Below are positions 33,062 through 42,793 of a stretch of 64,000 nt of DNA, piece by piece. This DNA is from Prevotella communis (GTDB lineage: Bacteria > Bacteroidota > Bacteroidia > Bacteroidales > Bacteroidaceae): assembly GCF_022024175.1 (NCBI RefSeq), contig NZ_CP091794.1:2666001-2730000 (forward strand), given 5' to 3'. A program made the translations under genes and the position numbers. The notes under the pieces are model-generated. The model had not been told where the DNA came from. It saw only the letters and a list, made by a program, of their open reading frames with translations, and ran no database searches. Positions within the stretch are counted from its first letter, which is position 1, and each line of letters opens with the position of its first letter.

Positions 33062-35614
33062 ATGAAGAAATACTATCTTTACATTATGTTAGCCAGCATC
33101 TTCTTTTCAGGATTATCAACACAAGATGCAATGGCAAAGAAGAAAAAGAAGACCCCAGCAATTGCCAATGTTTTACAAAAAGACTCTGTGAATGCCGACT
33201 ATAAGAAAGCGACTCAGGGCGGCAAGACCATGCAAGGTCTGTTCAATGTGATATACAAATCAAAAGAAGGCAAGCTGCTGTTTGAAATGCCCGACACAGC
33301 CTTCCACCGCACCTACATGTTGTCCAGTCGTGTGGCTGCTACAAGCGACACACAAGATTATGTAGCAGGTCAGATGTCAACCTCACCTATCCTTATCTGT
33401 TTCACCAAAGACGAGCGCAATGTCTACCTGCATAAGATGCAGTATATGGATATGGTTGTTAAGGGAGACCCCATGGCCTCTTCGTTCCAGAAGAATTTCC
33501 TGCATCCCATCCTGAAGGCCTTTAAGATTACGGCTACCAATGGCAAGAACGTTGTCATTGACGTGACCTCATTCTTTGGCGGCAACGAGAAATGCATCAG
33601 TCCTATCAAGGAGTCAAACCCCGTCAGCAAACTGCTGGGTAGCGACAATGGTCTGAAAGGCACATTTGTGTCTGACGCATCAGGTATCAGCGAGGTAAAG
33701 GCCTTCGAGAAGAACATCGAGATAAAGAGCATGCTGACATACAACACCACAGGCGCCATTCAGAAACCCTACACGCTGATGATGCACCGTTCGCTATTTG
33801 TACTGCCCGAAGATCCCATGCCACGTCGTCTGCAGGACAACCGCGTGGGCTATTTCTATAGCGACCAGTACGTTTATTCTACCAACAAAGACCGTATCGA
33901 GGACCAGACCTATATTCACCGCTGGCGCCTGGAGCCACGCGAAGAAGACCGCGACCGTTATTTCCGTGGCGAACTGGTAGAACCCGCCCGTCCTATCGTT
34001 TTCTATGTAGACTCTGCCTTCCCCGAGAAATGGCGTTCTACAATCAAGGAGGGTATCATGGAGTGGAACCGTGCTTTCGAGAAAGCTGGTTTCAAGAATG
34101 CCATCCTTGCCAAGGACTATCCCAAGAACGATCCCAATTTCGACCCGGACGATATGCGCTACAACTGTTTCAAGTATGCCGCCACATCAACAGCCAATGC
34201 CATGGGCCCCAGCTACACAGACCCACGCACGGGCGAGATTCTGGCAGCCGACGTCATCTGGTATCATAATATTGTATCATTGCTTCACAACTGGCGTTTT
34301 GTGCAGACAGGTACTGTAGACAAGCGCGTGAGAACAGTCACCTTTGACGACGACCTGATGAAGGAGTCCATGAAATATGCCGCCTCACATGAGGTTGGCC
34401 ACACCCTTGGACTGATGCACAACATGGGTGCCAGCTATTCGTTCCCAGTTGACTCACTGCGCAGCCCTTCATTCACACAGAAATACGGTACCACGCCAAG
34501 TATCATGGACTATGCCCGTAATAACTACGTGGCACAGCCTGGCGATTTGGAGCGTGGCGTCAAGCTCACGCCTCCCGACCTCGGTGTCTATGACATTCAT
34601 GCCATCCACTGGGGCTATCAGTTGCTTCCCAATATTCAGAAGCCCGAGGATGAGAAGCCTACCCTTGAAGCATGGATTCAGGAACACGCTGGCGACCCCA
34701 TGTATGAGTTTGGTGCCCAGCAGGTGATTGCTACCATCGACCCCACCGACCAGACGGAAGACCTGGGTGATGACCACATCAAGGCCAGCGACCTTGGTAT
34801 TGCCAACCTGAAGGTGCTCATGAAGAACCTGCTCAACTGGACCATGGAGAAAGGAGAGCGCTATGATGAGACTGAGAAAGTCTATCGTCAGGTAACAACT
34901 CAGTACACCCGCTATATCCGTCACGTCATCCCCTATATCGGAGGTATCCGTTTCGAGGAAATCAGACAAGGCGACGGCAAGGCCACCGGCAAGCACTATA
35001 TTGGCAAGGCCAAGCAGAAGCAGGCCATGAAATGGCTGCTCAGTCAGGCACGCACCTATAACAACTGGCTGACCCCCTCTTCCATTATCTCAAAACTGGA
35101 GCTCGACATGAACGTCAACGACAAGTTGAGAACCACGATTGTCAACTCCTTGTTCAGTTCACCAACTCTCTATCGTATCAAAGAGGGAGGCGAGACCAAC
35201 GCCGCAGAATGTTATCAGTTGGACAACTATCTGGACGACCTGACAAATGAGCTCTTCAAGGCACCTCAGGGTGGAAAACTCTCACAGGCAGAACAGGACC
35301 TGCAGGGAAGTGCCATCACACTGATGATGAACAACTCCGGCCTGAAAGCAAAGACAAGCTCTTCATCATCTTCATTTGCTGATGAACCCATGCAGGAAGA
35401 GGACCATTGGTGCAGCATGGCAGGCGACAACAGCTTTGTACGTATTAACCTGGGCACAGCATCACTCTCTGCCAGTCAGCTGGGTGCCATCATGACCGGA
35501 CGCCTGAACCGCGTACTGCAGAAGTACCGCGTCTATCGTAATCAGTCAACAGGAAGCACGCGCGACTTCTACGACTATCAGATACTACAAATTGAGAAAC
35601 TAAAGAATAAATAA
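33062..35614 (+). CDS. Secreted zinc-dependent metalloprotease (DUF5117/DUF4953 type)
   Basis: An 850-residue exported protein with signal peptide (ends near AMA, residue 25). It carries the extended zinc motif HEVGHTLGLMH (about 444-454; HExxHxxGxxH, metzincin-like) followed by NMGASYSFPVDSLRSP, and has the DUF5117 middle region and DUF4953 peptidase region known from Bacteroidota. It should cut proteins in the periplasm or at the surface. Only two bases separate it from the SusC gene, so protease and importer are translated together. Confidence 0.88.
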   Translation: MKKYYLYIMLASIFFSGLSTQDAMAKKKKKTPAIANVLQKDSVNADYKKATQGGKTMQGLFNVIYKSKEGKLLFEMPDTAFHRTYMLSSRVAATSDTQDYVAGQMSTSPILICFTKDERNVYLHKMQYMDMVVKGDPMASSFQKNFLHPILKAFKITATNGKNVVIDVTSFFGGNEKCISPIKESNPVSKLLGSDNGLKGTFVSDASGISEVKAFEKNIEIKSMLTYNTTGAIQKPYTLMMHRSLFVLPEDPMPRRLQDNRVGYFYSDQYVYSTNKDRIEDQTYIHRWRLEPREEDRDRYFRGELVEPARPIVFYVDSAFPEKWRSTIKEGIMEWNRAFEKAGFKNAILAKDYPKNDPNFDPDDMRYNCFKYAATSTANAMGPSYTDPRTGEILAADVIWYHNIVSLLHNWRFVQTGTVDKRVRTVTFDDDLMKESMKYAASHEVGHTLGLMHNMGASYSFPVDSLRSPSFTQKYGTTPSIMDYARNNYVAQPGDLERGVKLTPPDLGVYDIHAIHWGYQLLPNIQKPEDEKPTLEAWIQEHAGDPMYEFGAQQVIATIDPTDQTEDLGDDHIKASDLGIANLKVLMKNLLNWTMEKGERYDETEKVYRQVTTQYTRYIRHVIPYIGGIRFEEIRQGDGKATGKHYIGKAKQKQAMKWLLSQARTYNNWLTPSSIISKLELDMNVNDKLRTTIVNSLFSSPTLYRIKEGGETNAAECYQLDNYLDDLTNELFKAPQGGKLSQAEQDLQGSAITLMMNNSGLKAKTSSSSSSFADEPMQEEDHWCSMAGDNSFVRINLGTASLSASQLGAIMTGRLNRVLQKYRVYRNQSTGSTRDFYDYQILQIEKLKNK

Positions 35615-35616
35615 AG

Positions 35617-38600
35617 TTGAAACGCATTCTATTTTTATTAGCGTTCCTGACCTTCTCCGTCACCTCACTGTTTGCTCAACAGAAAGTGACAGGTAAGGTA
35701 GTCGATGGCGGTAACGAGCCCGTCATTGGCGCACAAGTAAGGTGGAAAGAAACGAAAGAAGCTACCATCACTGCCGTTGACGGAACTTTTTCTATTGCTC
35801 CCAGTGAACAGACACGCACCTTAGTGATCTCCTTCATCGGTTACAAGACCAAGCAACTGACGCTTAGCGAAGGACAGACCCAAGTAAGCATCAAGATGGA
35901 AGACGATGCACAGAATCTTGATGAAGTAGTTGTGGTGGGCTATGGTTTGCAGAAGAAAGCCGCCCTCACAGGATCTGTAGAGACCATCAAGGCAGAGGAC
36001 CTGCTGATGATGCCGACCACCAATCTCGACCAGGCATTGGTAGGACAGGTAGCCGGTCTGCAGGTGATGCAGTCAACAGGCGACCCCAGTTCGGCTCGTG
36101 AGGCAGACCTCCATGTACGTGGTATCAACAGTAACCCACTGCTGGTAATCGACGGTGTGCCCCGCTTCGGTACAAACACCAGCGATGGTGAGATGCGCCT
36201 GAGCGACCTTAACCCCGATGATATCGAGAGTGTCACCGTACTGAAGGACGCTGCAGCTGCAGCTGTCTATGGTGCCCGTGCTGCCAATGGTGTCATCCTT
36301 GTGCAGACCAAGCGTGCAAATGGTAAGCAGAAGCTGCACCTGAACTACCGCGGACAGTTTAATCTGCAAGAGGCCACTCACCTACCCGACTTTCTGAATG
36401 CTTATGAGTTTGCCAAGTTGCGCAATCAGGCTATCGAGAATAGTGGCTCTGCCCTGACACCCTATACGGATGCCCAGCTCGAAGAGATCCGCACACACAG
36501 CAATCCCAACGTCTATGGTGACGAGAATATGCTCGACTACCTCGACAAGACAGGTTGGTCAACCACCCACAGCCTATCAGCCTCTGGTGGCAGCGATGCA
36601 GTGAAGTACTATATGTCATTTGGCTATGCCGACACCAAGGGTATCTATAGCGGTGTGGGCCGTCAGCGACTGAACTATATGGCGAAACTGGATGCCACGC
36701 TTGCCAAGGGACTGGTTCTCTCGCTCGATTTCAACGGTTCACGCACCAATGCGAAGAATTCCAGTTATACCACGGTTGATGCAGCCTACAGCTTCTCGCC
36801 TGTTCAGGTGCTCCGTTTCACCAATGGCGAACTGGCCAGTGCCGATGGCAGTAACCCCCTCATCAATATCTTAGGGCTGGGCGGCTACAGACAGGACAAC
36901 TTCAAGATGCAGGCTATCACAGCCACCCTTAACTGGGAAATACCCTGGGTGAAAGGCCTGAACGCCTATGCAAGAGGTACCTTCGATGATAACAGTCAGG
37001 TACGCAAGACCTTCAGCAAACCTGTGACGCTATATACCTATGACGCCACGACAGACAGCTACAGTCCTGATCCCAACACGGTATATCCCACAGCCAAGGT
37101 CTCTCTAAGCCAGTACGACCAGTTCTTCGACAGTCAGATATACGAGGTTGGCCTGAACTACAACAGGACCTTCAATGCCAAGCATGACGTGGAGGGAACA
37201 CTGGTGGCCAACTACCAGCGCACCCATACGCTCTATATGGAAGGTACCAATCAGGACAAGGGTATCTATCCTGAGACAATGGGAACAGCCCTGGGCGACA
37301 AGACGCTTACAGGTAATGAGAGCAGGAATCAGCGTGCATCACTCATCGGACGTGCCAAGTATGGCTATGACAACCGTTATTTCGTGGAGTTCAGCTTCCG
37401 TGTTGACGGCTCTAATAATTTCGCTCCCTCAAAACGTTGGGGATTCTTCCCTTCTATCTCTGGTGCATGGGTCATCAGCAACGAGCCCTTCTTCCGTCAC
37501 TGGAACCAGTCGGTGCTCACCAATGCCAAGTTGAGAGCCTCAACCGGATGGTTAGGCAACGATGGAGTGGCAGCTGCCTATAGTTATCTGAAGACCTATA
37601 TGGAGGTGCCACGCTCCGGCTATACCATTGGCGGCAACTACCGTCCTGGTATCCAGATGAACGGCAATCCAAATGCCGACCTCACATGGGGTAAGACCCA
37701 CGACTACAACCTGGCCCTCGACCTTGGTTTCTGGGGTGGTCGCATCGGTATCTCTGCCGAGTATTTCTGGCGTTATGAGACTGACAAGATTACAGCAGCA
37801 CCCGACTATCTCTATCCGCCCTCAATCGGTGTCAGCGGTAACGTGCCCAATCTGAACTTCTCTGAGCTGAAGGCATGGGGATGGGATCTCAGCATCAACC
37901 ACCGCAACACGATTGGCAAGTTCAAGTATAATGTCGGTGTGGTACTGTCGAAGACCGACGACGAGTATCTTGACTTCGGTGACGAGAGTGCACAGAATGC
38001 CAATCTGCGCCGTAAGGGTATGCCCAGCATGGTGTGGACAATGTATGAAGCCAGCGGACTCTTCCAGAGTCAGGAAGAAATTGACGGCTGGGCCGACCAG
38101 GACGGACAGGGCAACACCTCTATTGCTCCTGGCGACATCAAGTATGTGGACCAGAACGATGACCATAAGATTGATGTCAATGATATGATCTACGTGAAGA
38201 ACTCATCATATCCCGATATGGATATTGCCGTACGACTGGGTGCTTCATACAAAGGATTCTTCATCAATGCCCTTTTCCAAGGCGAGACTGGCTACAAGAA
38301 GAATATCAAGGAGTATTACTCACTGGACAACGGAACCCTGCAGCGTTTTCAGAGATATCACCTCACGGACTCCTGGACACCAGAGAACCCTAATGCCGAG
38401 TATCCACGAGTAAAGTTTGCTACCAGCAGCGACAACAACCGCAAGGAGTCAACCTTCTGGGTAAAGAACTGTAATTTCCTGCGCCTCAAGATGCTCAACA
38501 TCGGTTACCAGTTCCCCCAGGCGCTGATCAAGAAGGCCCACCTCACATCGGCTAGTATTGCCCTTCAGGGAAGCAACCTCTTCACGCTGACCGACCTGAC

Positions 38601-38679
38601 CGATATGGACCCAGAGCAAACCAGCAGAGGCTATCCTATACAGCGCAGTTATGGTCTCACACTGAACTTAGGTTTCTAA
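35617..38679 (+). CDS. SusC/RagA-type TonB-dependent outer-membrane transporter
   Basis: A 1020-residue TonB-dependent transporter: signal peptide (cut near LFAQ, residue 21), carboxypeptidase-regulatory-like domain (about 22-100), plug with DEVVVVGYGLQKKAALTGSV (the TonB-box-like start) and VIDGVPR, and a C-terminal barrel ending YGLTLNLGF. The start is TTG at 35617, two bases after the protease stop. Its partner SusD is 20 bp downstream. With proteases on both sides and no glycosidase, a peptide substrate, as for RagA of Porphyromonas gingivalis, is more likely than a glycan; this is inference. Confidence 0.92.
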   Translation: MKRILFLLAFLTFSVTSLFAQQKVTGKVVDGGNEPVIGAQVRWKETKEATITAVDGTFSIAPSEQTRTLVISFIGYKTKQLTLSEGQTQVSIKMEDDAQNLDEVVVVGYGLQKKAALTGSVETIKAEDLLMMPTTNLDQALVGQVAGLQVMQSTGDPSSAREADLHVRGINSNPLLVIDGVPRFGTNTSDGEMRLSDLNPDDIESVTVLKDAAAAAVYGARAANGVILVQTKRANGKQKLHLNYRGQFNLQEATHLPDFLNAYEFAKLRNQAIENSGSALTPYTDAQLEEIRTHSNPNVYGDENMLDYLDKTGWSTTHSLSASGGSDAVKYYMSFGYADTKGIYSGVGRQRLNYMAKLDATLAKGLVLSLDFNGSRTNAKNSSYTTVDAAYSFSPVQVLRFTNGELASADGSNPLINILGLGGYRQDNFKMQAITATLNWEIPWVKGLNAYARGTFDDNSQVRKTFSKPVTLYTYDATTDSYSPDPNTVYPTAKVSLSQYDQFFDSQIYEVGLNYNRTFNAKHDVEGTLVANYQRTHTLYMEGTNQDKGIYPETMGTALGDKTLTGNESRNQRASLIGRAKYGYDNRYFVEFSFRVDGSNNFAPSKRWGFFPSISGAWVISNEPFFRHWNQSVLTNAKLRASTGWLGNDGVAAAYSYLKTYMEVPRSGYTIGGNYRPGIQMNGNPNADLTWGKTHDYNLALDLGFWGGRIGISAEYFWRYETDKITAAPDYLYPPSIGVSGNVPNLNFSELKAWGWDLSINHRNTIGKFKYNVGVVLSKTDDEYLDFGDESAQNANLRRKGMPSMVWTMYEASGLFQSQEEIDGWADQDGQGNTSIAPGDIKYVDQNDDHKIDVNDMIYVKNSSYPDMDIAVRLGASYKGFFINALFQGETGYKKNIKEYYSLDNGTLQRFQRYHLTDSWTPENPNAEYPRVKFATSSDNNRKESTFWVKNCNFLRLKMLNIGYQFPQALIKKAHLTSASIALQGSNLFTLTDLTDMDPEQTSRGYPIQRSYGLTLNLGF

Positions 38680-38699
38680 ACACATAAACAGAAATAACG

Positions 38700-40439
38700 A
38701 TGAAGAAACTATATACTTATATCATAGGTGCCCTGCTCTCGCTGTCTGTTACCGGCTGTAACAGTCTGTTTGACGACGCGCCCATGAACCAGATTTCAGA
38801 GAAAGATGTCTGGACCAACTCCATGCTGCTCGATGAATATGTAAACACGTGGTACCGCAATATGAACAACGGTTTCAACAACTTTATCTTCACCTCGTCA
38901 GGATTCGGCTCCATGTCGCGCTATTTCCTTCCCTGGCTTGGTGACCAGATTACCATCAGCAAGAAAGACTGGCTCAACTCAGGCTATAGCGATATGCTCA
39001 AAGGCAATGAGAAGACGCTGACCGACTATGCAGAGAATCTGTGGACAAACGACTACACACAGATACAGTATATCAACGCCTTCTTTGAGAATAGCAACCG
39101 CATTAGCGATGCTACCCTGCGTGAGCGCATCAATGGCGAGGCCCATTTCTTCCGCGCATACTATTATTATATGCTGTGGCGCAGTTTTGGTGGTGTACCC
39201 CTCATCGATCACACCATCGATCCCCTGAAGAATGCTGAGCGCACACCTCGTGCCAGCTATACAGAGATGCTTGATTTCATTGTGAAAGAGGCCGACGAAG
39301 CAGCTCGCATCCTACCCGTCACACAATCGTCCTCTGAAGCAGGTCGCGTGACGCGCGGTGCTGCCCTCATGCTCAAGGCAAAAGCTTATCTCTGGGCAGC
39401 CAGCGAGGTTTATCAGGACAATTCAAAGTCATACCTAGGCTTCACGGACAATCAGCGTCAGAACATGCTGGAGAAAGCCAAGGCAGCCTACGAGGACCTC
39501 TTTGCGCTCAATGCCTACGAGCTGATTCCTATCGCAGCCACTACACAAGATGGCATCAAGAACGAGTATCGCCAGATATTCCTCACCAAGAATAGCAAGG
39601 AGAGCATCCTGGAGGTGCAGCATTCTGATGATGGCGACTATGCCAACAAGTTCGGACACCGTCTGGACCGCTATGCCGCACCCCCATCACTCACAGGTAC
39701 CTATTGTGCCTACACCCCCACGCATAACCATGTGCTGGAATACGGCATGCGCGATGGTGCAACCTACGATGCCAACCATCCCTACGACAACCTGGACTAC
39801 CGTTTCTATGCCAACATCCTCTATGACGGCTCTGTATATAAAGGTCAGACGCTCAACATGCACACCACCGACGGCGTAGCAGGAACAGACCTCCAGCCCT
39901 ACGGTACATCTACCACAGCCGGCTATACCCTTACAGGCTATTATATGGGTAAGTTCGTTGACGAGACACAAAACATCGACAACAACGATACCTATGCCTC
40001 AAAGCAGAATTATATCATCTGGCGACTGGCAGAGGCAAAGCTCGACTATGCCGAGGTGCTGTTCAATCTGGGTTATACAGAGGAAGCACGTGCACAGGTC
40101 AACGATATCCGCCAGCGTGTCCACATGGATGCCCTGCCTACTATCACTATCGACCAGATTCTCAATGAGCGTCGTGTGGAACTGGCATTCGAGGAGAGCA
40201 CCTACTGGGATATGTTCCGTCTGGGCACCGTCTATCAGAAGCGCAATGGCTCTACCAATCCTCTGAAGAAAATAACCATCACGGTTACTAAAGGCACCAC
40301 AAAGTATCAAGTTAGCAACATTGACCGTCGTGCCAGTGCCAATTACATCTTCCAGCTCAAGCAGTACTACCTGCCTATCCCCTGGAGCGAGGTGAAGTAT
40401 CAGCAGTTCGACCAGAACCCTGACTGGAATGAGATTTAA
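38700..40439 (+). CDS. SusD/RagB-type surface lipoprotein
   Basis: A 579-residue SusD-family lid protein. Lipobox SVTGC puts the lipidated Cys near residue 20, followed by NSLFDD. TPR-like helices cover the N-terminal half (FFRAYYYYMLWRSFGGVPL) and the C-terminus has the family end ILNERRVELAFEE and YLPIPWSEV. It binds the ligand above the SusC barrel. Ligand type cannot be read directly. Confidence 0.92.
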   Translation: MKKLYTYIIGALLSLSVTGCNSLFDDAPMNQISEKDVWTNSMLLDEYVNTWYRNMNNGFNNFIFTSSGFGSMSRYFLPWLGDQITISKKDWLNSGYSDMLKGNEKTLTDYAENLWTNDYTQIQYINAFFENSNRISDATLRERINGEAHFFRAYYYYMLWRSFGGVPLIDHTIDPLKNAERTPRASYTEMLDFIVKEADEAARILPVTQSSSEAGRVTRGAALMLKAKAYLWAASEVYQDNSKSYLGFTDNQRQNMLEKAKAAYEDLFALNAYELIPIAATTQDGIKNEYRQIFLTKNSKESILEVQHSDDGDYANKFGHRLDRYAAPPSLTGTYCAYTPTHNHVLEYGMRDGATYDANHPYDNLDYRFYANILYDGSVYKGQTLNMHTTDGVAGTDLQPYGTSTTAGYTLTGYYMGKFVDETQNIDNNDTYASKQNYIIWRLAEAKLDYAEVLFNLGYTEEARAQVNDIRQRVHMDALPTITIDQILNERRVELAFEESTYWDMFRLGTVYQKRNGSTNPLKKITITVTKGTTKYQVSNIDRRASANYIFQLKQYYLPIPWSEVKYQQFDQNPDWNEI

Positions 40440-40485
40440 TATTTGAAATACTTATAATAACAAAAAAGGATAATAAAAAAAGATT

Positions 40486-41352
40486 ATGAAAAAGATTGTT
40501 ACACTCGCCATGCTGGCCGTTGCAACGATGAATGCCAGCGCTCAGGAAACAAAGAATTTGTTTGACGCAGCCGATTGCGATGCAGATGGTTGGCTGTGGC
40601 TGAACACTCAGGAGAAGATTGCCAAGTATGTAGGCACCATCAACGAGGACGGCTACACCGTTGATCCCAACGGAAAACCCATCCAAATGGCATTTGCCAA
40701 CATCAACCCTGACTATCCCGAGACCGTTGCAGATCCCGACGTACTCGGAGCTGATGAAGGTGGCTACGTATTCGGAGACGAAGAATTTAATGCTGAGACA
40801 GCACTGAAAGGTGGTATTGCTCTGGCTCCAGCTTCAGCTCAGATGTCTATGAATGGCGGTTGCCTGGTTCTCAACCTGCCCTCATGCGCAACTATCAGCC
40901 TGGTTCTCTCATCAGAAGCCAAGATGCTTGGACGCACACTGATGCTGTCTCCCAACAATAGCATTGATAACGACAACAGTACAGGCAACGATCCTTGGAC
41001 TGGTGATACAAAGTCAATCTATGCCAAGGCATCTGTATTTGGCCAACTGCATATTGCTGGCCAATGGAAATGGGAGGGCATCGAGTCTCTGAATAACGGC
41101 TATAACACAGGTGTTACCTTCGTGAGCAACGAGCCCGTTTACTTTGCGCTGCAGAACTGCCACAAATATACCATCTATGTTCACGCTATCCGCGTAACTC
41201 TCCCTCAGCAGGATCCTACCGGTATTTCAAGTGTTAACACAAGCAATACTGTTTCTGAAGTATTCTCTCTTGACGGTCGTCAGCAAGCAAAGGTTACACG
41301 TGGTCTGAATATCATTCGTCAGAACGGCGTTACACGTAAGGTTATCAAATAA
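40486..41352 (+). CDS. Exported protein with C-terminal sorting tail
   Basis: A 288-residue protein of unknown function with a signal peptide (cut near SAQ, residue 20) and a C-terminal tail EVFSLDGRQQAKVTRG...NGVTRKVIK that resembles the type IX sorting tails of Prevotella. The middle (about 30-240) is acidic and may form a beta-sandwich. It lies 46 bp after SusD and 19 bp before a similar secreted protein, so it belongs to the same unit. A ligand-binding or surface display role is a guess. Confidence 0.75.
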   Translation: MKKIVTLAMLAVATMNASAQETKNLFDAADCDADGWLWLNTQEKIAKYVGTINEDGYTVDPNGKPIQMAFANINPDYPETVADPDVLGADEGGYVFGDEEFNAETALKGGIALAPASAQMSMNGGCLVLNLPSCATISLVLSSEAKMLGRTLMLSPNNSIDNDNSTGNDPWTGDTKSIYAKASVFGQLHIAGQWKWEGIESLNNGYNTGVTFVSNEPVYFALQNCHKYTIYVHAIRVTLPQQDPTGISSVNTSNTVSEVFSLDGRQQAKVTRGLNIIRQNGVTRKVIK

Positions 41353-41371
41353 AAAAATACAATAAAACATT

Positions 41372-42706
41372 ATGAAAAAGAATATACTTACTATGTTGGC
41401 TCTGCTTGTCAATGTTGTATTGACTGCAGTTGCACAGGAGACTCCCGCCATCACTTTCGAAGCGGGTGCCGTAGAGCGTACTATCACTATCGGACTGAAC
41501 GCTGCTGGTACCGTAAAGGTTGACTGGGGTAACGGAACTTTAGATGAGAAAGAGGCCACAGCTGCCTACGACGGTTGGGACAATGCACTTGATTTCACTG
41601 GGACGCCAAGTGGTACTGTAAAAATCTATGGTGAAGGAATCAACTACTTCCAGGCTTTCACAAAGTATGCTGAAGATGCAACTGAGATAACAGATGGTAT
41701 CAGCAGCATCAACTTCAATGATGCCACAGGAATTACCGAGTTGGACATTCATCAAAACAATCTGACTACTGTAGACCTCAGTAAGTTGACAGCCCTAACA
41801 AAGTTAAATATTGGCGCAAACGACTTTGAAACAATTAATCTTTCTGCTAATACAGAACTGACAAACATTGACATCTCAAATAGTAAGAATACCGGTAAGC
41901 TTACCTCTATTGACCTGTCAAAGAACACAAAGTTGACATCGGTAGTACTTAGTGGAAACAAGTTGAAGACACTTGACTTCACCAACAACCCACTTATCAA
42001 GACTTTCACTGTTCTGAATAATGAATTGACAAGTGTAACCTTTGGTGAAAACACCGTTAAGAATCACACCATTCAGTTTGGTGGAAACAACCTAACAGGT
42101 ATTAACTTGAGTGGTTTCAAGACTTTCTCTGGTACTTATCTTCGTCTTCGTGACAACAACATCAGCAAGGCTGCAAACATTGTTCTCCCTGGCAAGATTG
42201 GACAAATCTGGGCTGATGGAAATGCCTTACCACTCAATGAACTTTATGAACTAAAAAGCAAGGCGAAGACAGTGACCTATGCATCAACATACACCAAAGC
42301 TCAGGCTCAGCAGCCTTATGCTATTGCAGAGAGCATCAACGTGGGTGAGACTGTAGACCTCTCTTCACAGGCTAAGCTCGGAGAGACTGCTACAGTATTT
42401 ACTTGGAAGAACGCAGAAGGTACTGCTCTTGTAGAGGGAACGGACTATACCGCCAACAACGGTGTATTCACCTTCCTGACTGCACAAGAGGCTATCCATG
42501 CAGAGATGACCAATGCAGAACTGGATGCATTCACTGCAGAGAAGCCTTACACGACTACGACTCTGAAAGTAGCTACAACTACTGGTATTACCTCAATGAA
42601 GGCTACCTATGGCCAGAGTGTTTATTACAACCTCAACGGTCAGCGTATCGCTGCTCCTGCAAAAGGTATGTTCATCCAGAATGGCAAGAAGGTTATTAAG
42701 AAATAA
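41372..42706 (+). CDS. Secreted leucine-rich repeat protein with sorting tail
   Basis: A 444-residue protein: signal peptide (cut near VAQ, residue 22), an N-terminal beta-rich part (23-110), then about eight irregular leucine-rich repeats (about 115-290; units such as LTTVDLSKLTALTKLNIG and LTSIDLSKNTKLTSVVLSG), a linker, and a C-terminal tail VYYNLNGQRIAAPAKGMFIQNGKKVIKK typical of Prevotella secreted proteins. LRR proteins of this kind bind proteins or host surfaces. It ends before a terminator and is last in the SusCD unit. Confidence 0.8.
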   Translation: MKKNILTMLALLVNVVLTAVAQETPAITFEAGAVERTITIGLNAAGTVKVDWGNGTLDEKEATAAYDGWDNALDFTGTPSGTVKIYGEGINYFQAFTKYAEDATEITDGISSINFNDATGITELDIHQNNLTTVDLSKLTALTKLNIGANDFETINLSANTELTNIDISNSKNTGKLTSIDLSKNTKLTSVVLSGNKLKTLDFTNNPLIKTFTVLNNELTSVTFGENTVKNHTIQFGGNNLTGINLSGFKTFSGTYLRLRDNNISKAANIVLPGKIGQIWADGNALPLNELYELKSKAKTVTYASTYTKAQAQQPYAIAESINVGETVDLSSQAKLGETATVFTWKNAEGTALVEGTDYTANNGVFTFLTAQEAIHAEMTNAELDAFTAEKPYTTTTLKVATTTGITSMKATYGQSVYYNLNGQRIAAPAKGMFIQNGKKVIKK

Positions 42707-42725
42707 GACTCTCATATTATAGAAT

Positions 42726-42760
42726 CAGAATCCTCCACAGCTGTAGGAGGATTCTGTTCT
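42726..42760 (+). terminator. Terminator after LRR protein gene
   Basis: CAGAATCCTCC (42726-42736) and GGAGGATTCTG (42746-42756) form an 11-bp perfect stem followed by a T-rich stretch. It ends, fully or in part, the protease-SusCD transcript. Confidence 0.85.
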
Positions 42761-42793
42761 TTCAACACATCTGAGATTATATAACAAACAAAA

